DNA of 64,000 bases, taken from positions 1 through 64,000 of the forward strand of contig MAAI01000024.1 in assembly GCA_002163115.1 (NCBI GenBank), read 5' to 3'. The translations under genes and the position numbers were made by a program. How positions within the stretch are numbered: the stretch's first letter is position 1; each line of letters starts with the position of its first letter. The notes under the pieces are model-generated. The model did no database searches. It had not been told where the DNA came from and saw only the letters and a list, made by a program, of their open reading frames with translations. The DNA comes from Methylophaga sp. 41_12_T18 (GTDB lineage: Bacteria; Pseudomonadota; Gammaproteobacteria; Nitrosococcales; Methylophagaceae). Below, piece after piece: positions 45,205 to 52,344 of the stretch.

Positions 45205-45852
45205 TTACTCTCCTGTATATTCTTCAAATGAATGCATCTGCATACTGTAGGCTGATGTTGCCATTTCATTTTCAATAATTGATGTGGTTAACACACCTGA
45301 AATCCAAAACGGATCGTAGATTGAACTGAGCTTGAGTCCGTCAGCATAAGTGACAAAGATGATTTGATTGGGTGGCGGTGGTGGCACATGAATACAAGCA
45401 CCAAAAAAGGGGACTAAGAAAAACTGAGTAACGTGTTGTTGCTCATTAAACTCTAGTGGCACGATAAAGCCCGGAACACGAATAGATTGATCATGCATTT
45501 CAGCTTTGACCTTAGTAGAAATCAAAGCCTGCTGATAAGGATCATCACTGCTGATTGCGGCACTATTTTGTAGTTGCTGGGTGATCTGATCTTCCAGCGA
45601 ACCATCGACGACATCAGTCACATAACTGGGCGGATTCAACAGCGCCTCCAAGTCATCTTTAGGTATTAAATCAACCCAGTCGACTGTTTTATATGTCAGC
45701 GAATCATGGGGTAATGATTCTGGTTGAGCCGTGACCGTTTCCACCGGACTGACGATAAGTTCATCTTGCTTATTTTCAACTACATTAGTTGATTCAGAGC
45801 TATCACAAGCGACCAACAGTAAACTAGCTAAGGCCAGTAGAAGCAGTTTCAA
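45205..45852 (-). CDS. DUF3299 lipoprotein of zinc locus
   Basis: A 215-residue lipoprotein. The signal reads LKLLLLALASLLLVAC with a lipobox cysteine. The DUF3299 domain (about 120-205) has VPGFIVPLEF, FFLVPFFGACIHVPPPPPN and YDPFWISGVL. This domain accompanies the Zrg-like zinc transporter genes in other proteobacteria. I propose TTG 45852 as start, since AGGA lies 8 nt upstream; an earlier TTG at 45879 has no ribosome site. It is divergent from the ABC ATPase gene, sharing a promoter region with a Zur-box-like half-site. Confidence 0.82.
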   Translation of the reverse strand: MKLLLLALASLLLVACDSSESTNVVENKQDELIVSPVETVTAQPESLPHDSLTYKTVDWVDLIPKDDLEALLNPPSYVTDVVDGSLEDQITQQLQNSAAISSDDPYQQALISTKVKAEMHDQSIRVPGFIVPLEFNEQQHVTQFFLVPFFGACIHVPPPPPNQIIFVTYADGLKLSSIYDPFWISGVLTTSIIENEMATSAYSMQMHSFEEYTGE

Positions 45853-45906
45853 AGTGTTTATCCTATTTATATGGTTCAAATTTAATTAGTCATTATTTGT
45901 TGTGTT

Positions 45907-45923
45907 GATATATCATATCATTT
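45907..45923. promoter_or_regulatory. Degenerate Zur-box-like site
   Basis: CATATCATTT (45914-45923) repeats ten bases of the right arm of the 42659-42684 palindrome, and GATATATCATATC reads as a short symmetric core. The left arm is poor. It lies between the divergent DUF3299 and ABC ATPase genes, so it could bring both under Zur. Weak site. Confidence 0.45.
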
Positions 45924-45957
45924 TGAGTGGTGAATTATAAATTAAGGAAGAAATACA

Positions 45958-46638
45958 ATGGCTATTGAGGTTTCAAGGCTTCGTTTCTCTTATCCTGAAC
46001 AGCCAGAACACAGTGTATTAACAATTCCTTCATGGAGCTTAGCTAAGGGCAGTCAAACCTTTGTCTATGGCCCATCAGGTGGCGGTAAATCAACTTTACT
46101 TAACTTATTGAGCGGTTTATTAACGCCAACAGAAGGTGAAATTTCACTGTTTGGTCAACGCCTAGATACGATGAGTAGTCGGCAGCGAGATCAGTTTCGC
46201 GCCAATAAAATCGGCTATGTATTCCAGCAATTTAATCTGATCCCTTATTTAAACGCCGTTGATAATATCCGGTTAGCTTGCCAGTTTTCACAACGAAAAA
46301 AGCAAGCAAACATAAATGATGACATTACTGACTTACTCACGTCTTTGAGTATTCCAGAACGAGATTGGCATTGTGCTATTCGCCAACTCAGCATTGGTCA
46401 GCAACAACGTGTAGCCATTGCGAGAGCATTAATCAATAAACCCAAATTTTTGATTGCAGATGAACCCACATCGTCACTTGATCCGGTTAATCGCGATGCT
46501 TTTATGGCCTTATTAATGTCTCTTGTGGCAGAGAATAACATCACCTTATTATTTGTCAGCCATGACATGTCGTTAGCGAATTACTTTAATCATGTCGAAG
46601 CCTTAACAGACATCAACCGCATAGAGGAACACGTTTGA
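45958..46638 (+). CDS. ABC transporter ATPase (LolD/MacB type) of the zinc locus
   Basis: A 226-residue ATPase with Walker A GPSGGGKSTLL, Q-loop YVFQQFNLIPYL, signature LSIGQQQRVAIARAL, Walker B FLIADEPTSSLD and the switch His in LLFVSHD. The LolD/MacB class works with FtsX-like permeases that move lipoproteins or act as mechanotransmission machines and not as classical importers. ATG 45958 has AAGGAAG close upstream. It overlaps the permease gene by 4 nt. It is not a ZnuC, so it does not obviously supply the ATPase missing at 12.5-14.1 kb. Confidence 0.9.
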   Translation: MAIEVSRLRFSYPEQPEHSVLTIPSWSLAKGSQTFVYGPSGGGKSTLLNLLSGLLTPTEGEISLFGQRLDTMSSRQRDQFRANKIGYVFQQFNLIPYLNAVDNIRLACQFSQRKKQANINDDITDLLTSLSIPERDWHCAIRQLSIGQQQRVAIARALINKPKFLIADEPTSSLDPVNRDAFMALLMSLVAENNITLLFVSHDMSLANYFNHVEALTDINRIEEHV

Positions 46639-47882
46639 TGTTTATGAAACTAGCCTTGCAAAGCCTATTAGATCGAAAAGGTTCGGTGGTGCTTTCTATC
46701 ATGGCGATGACGATCAGCATCTTTGTGTTGTTGAGTGTTGAGCATATTCGTCATGAAGTGAAGGAAAGTTTCTCCAATACCGTTTCAGGTGTTGATCTGA
46801 TTGTAGGCACCAGAACAGGCAGTGTGAACTTGTTATTACACTCCGTTTTTAGAATTGGCATGCCGACCAATAATATTAGTTGGCAATCTTACGAACAGAT
46901 AGCAAGTAGTTCAAATGTAAAATGGGCTATTCCCATATCACTCGGTGATTCGCATAAAGGTTTTCGTGTATTGGGAACAAACCAGAGTTATTTCCAACAT
47001 TTCAGTTATGGAAAACAACAGGCATTACGCTTTGCTCAAGGTGATGAATTTGATGCAGTTTTTGATGTGGTATTGGGTTCGATTGTAGCCAAAAAACTAG
47101 GCTATCAATTGGGTGATAGCTTAACCCTTGCTCATGGTATTGCTGATACCAGCTTTAGTCGACACGACAATCTGCCTTTTAAAGTAGTCGGAATCTTAGC
47201 ACCAACGGGAACCCCAGTTGATCAAACCTTACACGTGAGCTTACAAGGTTTAGAGGCCATTCACCTTGATTGGCAGCAGGGCGTGAAAATTTCAAATAAT
47301 TCGCTCACGCAAACAGATCTAGAGCAGGCAGCCTTGCAACCTAAAAGTATCACCGCCTTTATGCTGGGGCTGAAATCAAAAATAGCGACCTTTAAAGTGC
47401 AACGACAAATAAATACCTATGCCAACGAACCGCTGCTAGCGATCCTACCCGGTGTGGCCTTGTCCGAACTTTGGCAAATGATGAGTATGTTAGAAAAGAC
47501 CTTATTATTGGTTTCAGCATTGGTGTTTGTAGCAGCTTGTCTAGGTGTGAATGCCATGTTGTTATCGTCTATTCGAGAACGAAACAGAGAAATTCAATTG
47601 CTTCGTGTGGCAGGGGCACCGCCACGATTTTTGTTTTTGTTATTAGAGCTAGAAGCAATAGTGATTACCTTAACGAGTATTACTCTAGCTTCTATTTTGT
47701 TGCTGATGAGTTTGGCACTGTCACAAGACTATTTGGTCGCACAGTTTGGTTTGCATATCTCAGGAGCCATTTATAGCGAACGGAGTGTGGGGATTCTTGT
47801 TGCGATACTGCTTACTTCTTGTATCGCTGCGTTAATTCCTTCTGTTTATATTTATCAGAAAGGGATAAATGTAGGTGGTTAA
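46635..47882 (+). CDS. FtsX/MacB-type ABC permease of the zinc locus
   Basis: A 415-residue permease with one N-terminal membrane helix (VVLSIMAMTISIFVLLSV), a ~230-residue periplasmic MacB-like domain (FSNTVSGVDLIVGTRTGS...) and three C-terminal helices (LLLVSALVFVAACLGVNAML, LEAIVITLTSITLASILLLM, VGILVAILLTSCIAALIPSV). This is the FtsX topology of type VII ABC systems. Together with the ATPase, DUF2796 and DUF3299 it matches the Vibrio zrg gene set as I remember it. Transport of zinc itself, as opposed to a lipoprotein or chelate, is unproven. Confidence 0.88.
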   Translation: MMFMKLALQSLLDRKGSVVLSIMAMTISIFVLLSVEHIRHEVKESFSNTVSGVDLIVGTRTGSVNLLLHSVFRIGMPTNNISWQSYEQIASSSNVKWAIPISLGDSHKGFRVLGTNQSYFQHFSYGKQQALRFAQGDEFDAVFDVVLGSIVAKKLGYQLGDSLTLAHGIADTSFSRHDNLPFKVVGILAPTGTPVDQTLHVSLQGLEAIHLDWQQGVKISNNSLTQTDLEQAALQPKSITAFMLGLKSKIATFKVQRQINTYANEPLLAILPGVALSELWQMMSMLEKTLLLVSALVFVAACLGVNAMLLSSIRERNREIQLLRVAGAPPRFLFLLLELEAIVITLTSITLASILLLMSLALSQDYLVAQFGLHISGAIYSERSVGILVAILLTSCIAALIPSVYIYQKGINVGG

Positions 47883-47939
47883 TTTTTATAGGTATTTAAG
47901 ACAGTGAATTGTTTGGGGTAGGTATTGGTTTTAAGTGGT

Positions 47940-48078
47940 TTTTATTCGCTGCCGCTAGAGCGTTCATTTCTTTTGCGTGGCCACAAATTTGTCAGGAACG
48001 AATTTGAACGAGAATGCGCCCGAAGGGTGAGTGGCAGGGATGCGACGAATAAAAAAACGAACCAAAGAAAAGGCCACC
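47940..48078. repeat. Palindromic non-coding element, possible dispersed repeat
   Basis: TTTTATTCG (47940-47948) and CGAATAAAA (48046-48054) form a 9-bp inverted repeat, and CTGCCGC / GTGGCAG lie just inside them. GTGGCC near 47977 and GGCCAC near 48073 also oppose each other. The base composition is richer in GC than its surroundings. Overlapping ORFs on both strands show no protein-like sequence. It separates the zinc locus from the HNH nuclease gene and marks the left border of the accessory stretch. Confidence 0.45.
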
Positions 48079-48107
48079 CGGCGTTATCGCTGATCACCAA
48101 AAAGACT

Positions 48108-48773
48108 TTATTCTCTGACAATGCGAGACACCCTTGAATAAACAAGGTCTCTTAAGGCGGATTTGTTTCTACCGTGGTGAAGTTCTCGATGACAGTTTGG
48201 ACATACCGCAATAGCATTTTGTACTGTATCGGTGCCGCCGTCTGCCAAACGGCGCAAGTGATGAACCTCTAGGTAAGGCGAACCATCAGGTTTAGTAAAT
48301 GGGCTGGGTTTTGTACAAGCCTCACAACATCCTTTGGCTTCTTTTAGTACATAAGCAACTACGCGAACGTCCCTTGCAAAAATTTCGCTGGATGATGAAA
48401 CGCGTTCAGGCTTTTTCTGTCCATCCGGAGGATTCTTCGTCGGAGTAACTTTAGATAGTCCCTGTTCCATTTCCTCAGAGGAATAAGCAAGTATAGGACT
48501 TAATTCCTCTTTAGATTTAACCGACAACTCCCAAATGCCGCGACCGCTTTGTTGCGACCTTTTGATAACACCGCTGTCTACTAAGTCTTTCTTAGCCCAG
48601 CGAACCTCTTTCTCAAAAAAGCTTTCGTTTGTGTTCGTTTTCTTTGCAAGATCGATAGCATTCAAGCCAAAATGATCAGACAAAGCTATATATACTGGAG
48701 ATGGAGACAAGGGTCCTTCTCGCTGTAAAAGATTGACTAAAGTTTTTTTAATTTCATTTCTATCTGGGATCAC
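48108..48773 (-). CDS. Mrr-N / HNH endonuclease
   Basis: A 221-residue predicted nuclease. The N-terminal ~85 residues look like the Mrr N-terminal winged helix (EIKKTLVNLLQREGPLSPS, then FFEKEVRWAKKDLVDSGVIKR and GRGIWELS). A charged linker follows. The C-terminal HNH domain (about 140-205) has GCCEACTKPSPF, YLEVHHLRRLADGGTDTVQN and AVCPNCHRELHH: the four zinc cysteines, the catalytic His pair (171-172) and the Asn and His of HNH are intact. This architecture is seen in restriction systems that cut modified DNA. There is no methyltransferase partner. It borders an IS element and a HEPN-like gene. Confidence 0.87.
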   Translation of the reverse strand: MIPDRNEIKKTLVNLLQREGPLSPSPVYIALSDHFGLNAIDLAKKTNTNESFFEKEVRWAKKDLVDSGVIKRSQQSGRGIWELSVKSKEELSPILAYSSEEMEQGLSKVTPTKNPPDGQKKPERVSSSSEIFARDVRVVAYVLKEAKGCCEACTKPSPFTKPDGSPYLEVHHLRRLADGGTDTVQNAIAVCPNCHRELHHGRNKSALRDLVYSRVSRIVRE

Positions 48774-48815
48774 CGAATGTTCTCTCTAAAAAAATAACAG
48801 TGTGTTTTATGGCCC

Positions 48816-48986
48816 TTAGGCACAGGCTTTTGAAAATCGCTCTACCCATAGTTGACCCTCAACTAGTTCGTTATACGCCGCTTCGATATCGAATTCCCTT
48901 AAGGCGTTATTAACTCCAGGGCTTGCTGTAACGGTTTCACAATCACCAAGAAGAACTGGTGGCAGGTCAATGAAGTTAAAGGGAAA
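48816..48986 (-). pseudogene. Possible gene remnant abutting the IS left end
   Basis: On the minus strand an open frame runs from the IS edge to a stop at 48816, reading FPFNFIDLPPVLLGDCETV and then NALREFDIEAAYNELVEGQL. I do not recognise it. If the IS is removed in thought, the frame upstream meets a TGA within about a dozen codons and has no ATG. It may therefore be an old fragment, or not coding at all. Its only apparent ATG lies inside the IS and is not native. Confidence 0.3.
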
Positions 48987-49037
48987 TGATCTTCCCCACA
49001 AAAACTGGACACCAATATTAACTATATTGGAGTCATT

Positions 49038-49364
49038 ATGAAGAGACAATACACGGCCTTTACAAAAGAGTTTAAACTGGAAGTGCTACACCTAGCAAAA
49101 CAACCCAATACCTGTATCGCCAAGCTTGCCAGAGACTTAGGTATTCGCAGAAATATGATCTATAAATGGAGAGTGCAGTTGGCCGCTAAACAGGATAAAG
49201 CATTTAAAAGAACCGCGGATACAGCTTCAACAGACCACCACAAAGCCACACATGCTGAGTTATTAAAGCAAAACCAACAGTTGAAAAAAGACCTCGAATT
49301 GTCTCGCATGGAGAACGACATCTTAAAAAAAGCCAAGGCTTACTTCGAGGGGAAAAAGAACTAA
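49038..49364 (+). CDS. IS3-family transposase OrfA
   Basis: A 108-residue protein with a helix-turn-helix of the Transposase_8 family (FTKEFKLEVLHLAKQ, KLARDLGIRRNMIYKWRVQL) followed by a leucine-rich coiled coil (LKQNQQLKKDLELSRMENDI) for dimerisation. It ends ILKKAKAYFEGKKN. OrfA binds the terminal repeats. A run of seven A followed by G (49325-49332) near its end is a classical slippery site for -1 frameshifting into orfB to make the OrfAB transposase. Confidence 0.93.
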   Translation: MKRQYTAFTKEFKLEVLHLAKQPNTCIAKLARDLGIRRNMIYKWRVQLAAKQDKAFKRTADTASTDHHKATHAELLKQNQQLKKDLELSRMENDILKKAKAYFEGKKN

Positions 49365-49402
49365 GATTTCAGTTTATTGCTAGGCATACTGCTCACTACC
49401 CT

Positions 49403-50227
49403 GTGCAACTACTGTGCATGTGCATGCAAGTGTCTAAAAGTGGTTTTTATTACTGGAAAAACAAACCTATTAGTCAACGAAGTAAGCGAAACAACCAGCT
49501 TCTTTATCATGTTATTCAGGCCTATAAAGCCAGCCGAGGTACGTATGGCTCACCACGCATTTATTATGAACTTAATGCCAATGGCATTAAAGTGAGTTTG
49601 AATAAAATAGCAATGATGATGAAACAGCATGGGCTAGCGGCTCGTGCGTCAGCCAAGCACAAGAAAACAAAAATAGCGCGCAATACCACAGGCTTTGCCA
49701 AGAATGTGTTGGCGAGGACTTTCAGTAGTGATAAACCTAACGAGAAATGGGTAAGTGATACGACGTTTATTGAGACTCGACAAGGCTGGTTATACCTTGC
49801 CACCATCATTGATTTGTATTCTCGGAAGGTGGTGGGCTGGTCGATGTCAAAGAGCAACAATACGGCTTTGGTGACACAGGCATTATTAATGGCCGTAAAA
49901 CAGAAGCCTAGGCAGCAACCAGTCATACTCCATTCAGACCAGGGCTCAACGTACCGTGCCGATAGTTACCTTGCATTATTTAAAGCTCACCGGATTAAGC
50001 AAAGCATGAGCGGCAAAGGCGATTGTTATGACAATGCCGTAGCGGAAAGTTTTTTTGGCACACTCAAAACAGAACTCATTGCTGGATTTAATTATCCATC
50101 AAGGGAAGAAGCGAGAAGACATATTTTTGAATACATTGAAGTATTTTATAACCGAGTAAGACGTCATTCTTCATTAAATTATCAGTCACCTGTTAATTTT
50201 GAAAAGGCGTTTTATACTAGAAACTAG
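49403..50227 (+). CDS. IS3-family transposase OrfB (DDE integrase domain)
   Basis: Read from an internal ATG the product has 274 residues, but the frame is open back to the slippery site near 49330 and encodes ELRFQFIARHTAHYPVQLLC, normal for the start of OrfB. The native enzyme is thus the OrfAB fusion of about 395 residues. A HTH_21-like segment (KASRGTYGSPRIYYELNANG) precedes the rve integrase core. The DDE triad lies in WVSDTTFIE, HSDQGSTY and NAVAESFFGTLKTE. All three acidic residues are present, so it should be catalytic. Confidence 0.93.
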   Translation: MQLLCMCMQVSKSGFYYWKNKPISQRSKRNNQLLYHVIQAYKASRGTYGSPRIYYELNANGIKVSLNKIAMMMKQHGLAARASAKHKKTKIARNTTGFAKNVLARTFSSDKPNEKWVSDTTFIETRQGWLYLATIIDLYSRKVVGWSMSKSNNTALVTQALLMAVKQKPRQQPVILHSDQGSTYRADSYLALFKAHRIKQSMSGKGDCYDNAVAESFFGTLKTELIAGFNYPSREEARRHIFEYIEVFYNRVRRHSSLNYQSPVNFEKAFYTRN

Positions 50228-50314
50228 TGTCCAGTTTTTGTGGGGAAGATCAAAACGTCCCCTTTAATCATTTTAATGTATATCTTGACGTGAAGCTGGG
50301 AAAGAAATTTTGAA

Positions 50315-51199
50315 TTAAATGTTCGTATTTTCTTTATTATGCTTTTTTAAGGCTTGAGAAACATAATTAATTAGCGATATGGCTTTTACGCTATTTACTT
50401 TTTTTCCATAGTCTAATGATTCACCGTGTAAAATCATATGTCGATTAAAGGAGTTTCCTCCACCACTTTCTTTACGTTCATACTCAGACTCTCCTACAGG
50501 TGTGGTAGTCGCTAATGGACTTAAAAATGCAGCTTTACATGTATCTGTTTTAAATTTGTCTACATAGATTGCAGTTTTAGGTTTCTTATCTTTTTTCATA
50601 AATAAATATTGATTAACCATTTCTTTACAAATGCCATCAGTTTGAGCCAATAAGATAGGAATTGCTAAATAGTACTCACCACGTATGTGTGCATCAATTG
50701 CAGCACTGATGATATGTGCCCTTTCCGGGAACAGCATTTTGAGAGAAGTTCTAACCTCTTCGATTTTCTCATCAAAATATTCTATTAATGCTTCATCAAC
50801 TTCTTCATTATTTTCATCTATGATTGCTTTTCTTAACTCCCAAAGGTCAGAAAGTGTCATATTAAAATCATAGTACCAGCCGCGTTTAGCTAGTAACAAT
50901 AGAGCCTCTTGTATTCTAGGAGGGAGATCAATAAATGATTGTTGAAGCTCAAGGTGTGACTGTATAAGCTTGGGTAAAGTTGGGGAAGCTATTCGATTGA
51001 ATGAATTACCGAACATTTCAAACTGCTTTGTGTATAAAGCTAAATTGGGGGGGATTTGGATTTTTTCGAATTTTTCTTGTAGCTTTATTAATGGTGCTAA
51101 AACTTTTACTGAATTATGAAAATTAATTAGTTGACTGTGTTGTTGAAAGTGAATTTTTTCCCATTGCTGGAGTAACTTTTCTATCCCATTGTTAGTCAT
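50315..51199 (-). CDS. HEPN-like predicted RNase, defence-type protein
   Basis: A 294-residue, mostly helical, acidic protein of no firmly known family. The first ~200 residues include coiled stretches (LIKLQEKFEKIQIPP, LQQSFIDLPPRIQEALLLLAKRGW, ELRKAIIDENNEEVDEALIE). The C-terminal ~130 residues look like a HEPN domain: HIRGEYYLAIPILLAQTDGI as the early helices and FNRHMILHGESLDYGKKVNS near the end, giving Arg253-x4-His258, the R-x4-6-H signature of HEPN ribonucleases. Such proteins are common in defence islands, acting as abortive-infection effectors. It is next to an IS and near an HNH nuclease. Its codon and base use are more AT-rich than the core genes. Confidence 0.7.
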   Translation of the reverse strand: MTNNGIEKLLQQWEKIHFQQHSQLINFHNSVKVLAPLIKLQEKFEKIQIPPNLALYTKQFEMFGNSFNRIASPTLPKLIQSHLELQQSFIDLPPRIQEALLLLAKRGWYYDFNMTLSDLWELRKAIIDENNEEVDEALIEYFDEKIEEVRTSLKMLFPERAHIISAAIDAHIRGEYYLAIPILLAQTDGICKEMVNQYLFMKKDKKPKTAIYVDKFKTDTCKAAFLSPLATTTPVGESEYERKESGGGNSFNRHMILHGESLDYGKKVNSVKAISLINYVSQALKKHNKENTNI

Positions 51200-51275
51200 T
51201 TTCAGTATGCCTTTTATGGTGGTGATTCATAGAAGTTAAGATAGAAATTATTTTAGAACAGAAGTTAAAAATTAG

Positions 51276-51770
51276 TTATGTTTTAACAAATTGGCCAACA
51301 TCAGAATTTTCAAAAACAGTCTCTAAAGCAGAGCGCTTCAAACCTAAAGCAAAACCCAATACACCACTGCCGATAATGACATCGTCGTAGTTGTTGATGC
51401 TTTCATCGACTAAGACTTTAACTGAGTCGGGTAGGGCGATGGGAGGTACGGCGCCGACCACGTAGCCGGTGACTTCGGGTACTTCGTCAAACTCGGCCAT
51501 GCGTAGTTTTCGTTCGCCTAGGTGTTTGCGTAGTGTGCCCCAGTCGGCACGGCCACCGCCGGGTGCAGCTAGTAAGCTGAATGTGCCAGACTTGGCTTTG
51601 AATAAGATGCTACGGATGACAGAAGAAGGATCTTTACCTTGTTCGGTAAGCAGCTCTTCTAGGTTGCGAATCGGTTTTTTATCTTCGCTGAGTGGAATCT
51701 CGATGACTTCAAACGGGATGTTCTGTTGCTCAAGTAATTCGGTTACTGGGGAAGAAATCGTTTGACTCAT
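51276..51770 (-). CDS. YbaK/ProX-type aminoacyl-tRNA deacylase
   Basis: A 164-residue editing-domain protein. EQQNIPFEVIEIPLSEDKKP and PSSVIRSILFKAKSGTFSLLAAPGGGRADW match the YbaK/EbsC/ProXp fold, with the conserved lysine in LFKAK. GYVVGAVPPIALPDSVKVLVDES is the substrate-loop region. Members remove wrongly attached Cys, Ala or other amino acids from tRNAs; the exact specificity is open. Start ATG 51770 has GGAG 6 nt upstream. The ORF can be extended to 51908, but that would overlap the next gene. Confidence 0.85.
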   Translation of the reverse strand: MSQTISSPVTELLEQQNIPFEVIEIPLSEDKKPIRNLEELLTEQGKDPSSVIRSILFKAKSGTFSLLAAPGGGRADWGTLRKHLGERKLRMAEFDEVPEVTGYVVGAVPPIALPDSVKVLVDESINNYDDVIIGSGVLGFALGLKRSALETVFENSDVGQFVKT

Positions 51771-51792
51771 AAAAACTCCGTTCTCGTTATAG

Positions 51793-52344
51793 TTAGGTAA
51801 TTCTAAGCTGCCAAGTAGGCTGTTGGTGTTGGTCGATAATATTGTGGTTTTGTAGCCATTGCTTGGCGTCTTCGGCATCTTGTTCAAACCACGCTTGGGC
51901 ACTGCCAAGACGGAAGGTATAACCCCAGCGATCCATGTCGATCATCATCCGTTGTTTATCCATGTCTGGTAGCTGGTCGGCAAGCAGGATTTGCAGATAA
52001 CAGACGCCATTTTCTTCATCAAAATCACCTTCGGCATCGGTATCTAAGTTGTCACGACGTAGTTGATCCATACAGATGTAGTGACCAGACTCATGTAGGG
52101 CTGAGTGAACTGGTGTGTCATGACGTAGATACAGTTGGTTGTTGATGATGCCGGCTTCGCGTTCGCCAAAGAAACTACCGGGGATAGTTTCATTCGCGGC
52201 GACAAAGTTGATTTCTATGCCATAGGGTTTAAGTAGTGTTGCAAGTTGTTGCTGGCGGTCGGCGCAGCAGTTCACAACATTGGTGGGATCGGCTTGTGGT
52301 TCAACGGGCGTTGCTAATTGCGCTTGTTCAGACACGTCGTGCAT
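51793..52344 (-). CDS. Small protein with HExxH-type metalloprotease motif
   Basis: A 183-residue protein with the zinc-peptidase-like motif HSALHESGHYICMD near residues 80-93 (HESGH). An acidic segment follows (LDTDAEGDFDEENGVCYLQIL), which may provide a third ligand. The C-terminal region reads WGYTFRLGSAQAWFEQDAED. The N-terminal part has two adjacent cysteines (VVNCCADR). There is no signal peptide, so it is cytoplasmic. I know it only as a conserved hypothetical. Its ATG at 52344 lies within tcdA, overlapping it by 17 bp, so the two are co-translated; a role linked to tRNA modification is possible but unproven. Confidence 0.7.
   Translation of the reverse strand: MHDVSEQAQLATPVEPQADPTNVVNCCADRQQQLATLLKPYGIEINFVAANETIPGSFFGEREAGIINNQLYLRHDTPVHSALHESGHYICMDQLRRDNLDTDAEGDFDEENGVCYLQILLADQLPDMDKQRMMIDMDRWGYTFRLGSAQAWFEQDAEDAKQWLQNHNIIDQHQQPTWQLRIT

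Larger units (their letters stand above)
48987..50252 (+). mobile_element. IS3-family insertion sequence, intact
   Basis: A 1266-bp element with terminal inverted repeats of about 26 bp, perfect: the left end starts TGATCTTCCCCACAAAAACT and continues GGACAC; the right end (50227-50252) is its reverse complement. The flanks carry AAA on both sides (48984-48986 and 50253-50255), a 3-bp target duplication typical of IS3. It carries orfA and orfB with a -1 frameshift signal. The insertion lies in the loop of a hairpin (see findings). Complete ends and ORFs suggest a recent and possibly active copy. Confidence 0.93.

Noticed and set aside
45958-46638. ABC ATPase as the missing ZnuC partner of the 12.5-14.1 kb set
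   Set aside because: It is of the LolD/MacB class and overlaps its own FtsX-type permease, so it has a dedicated partner.
47925-48145. Two overlapping ORFs of about 70 codons on opposite strands
   Set aside because: No ribosome sites, no protein-like conservation, and they coincide with a palindromic element; treated as non-coding.
48816-49049. 77-codon minus-strand ORF crossing the IS left end
   Set aside because: Its ATG lies within the IS, and the terminal repeat supplies part of the reading frame. At most the part outside the IS is an old fragment.
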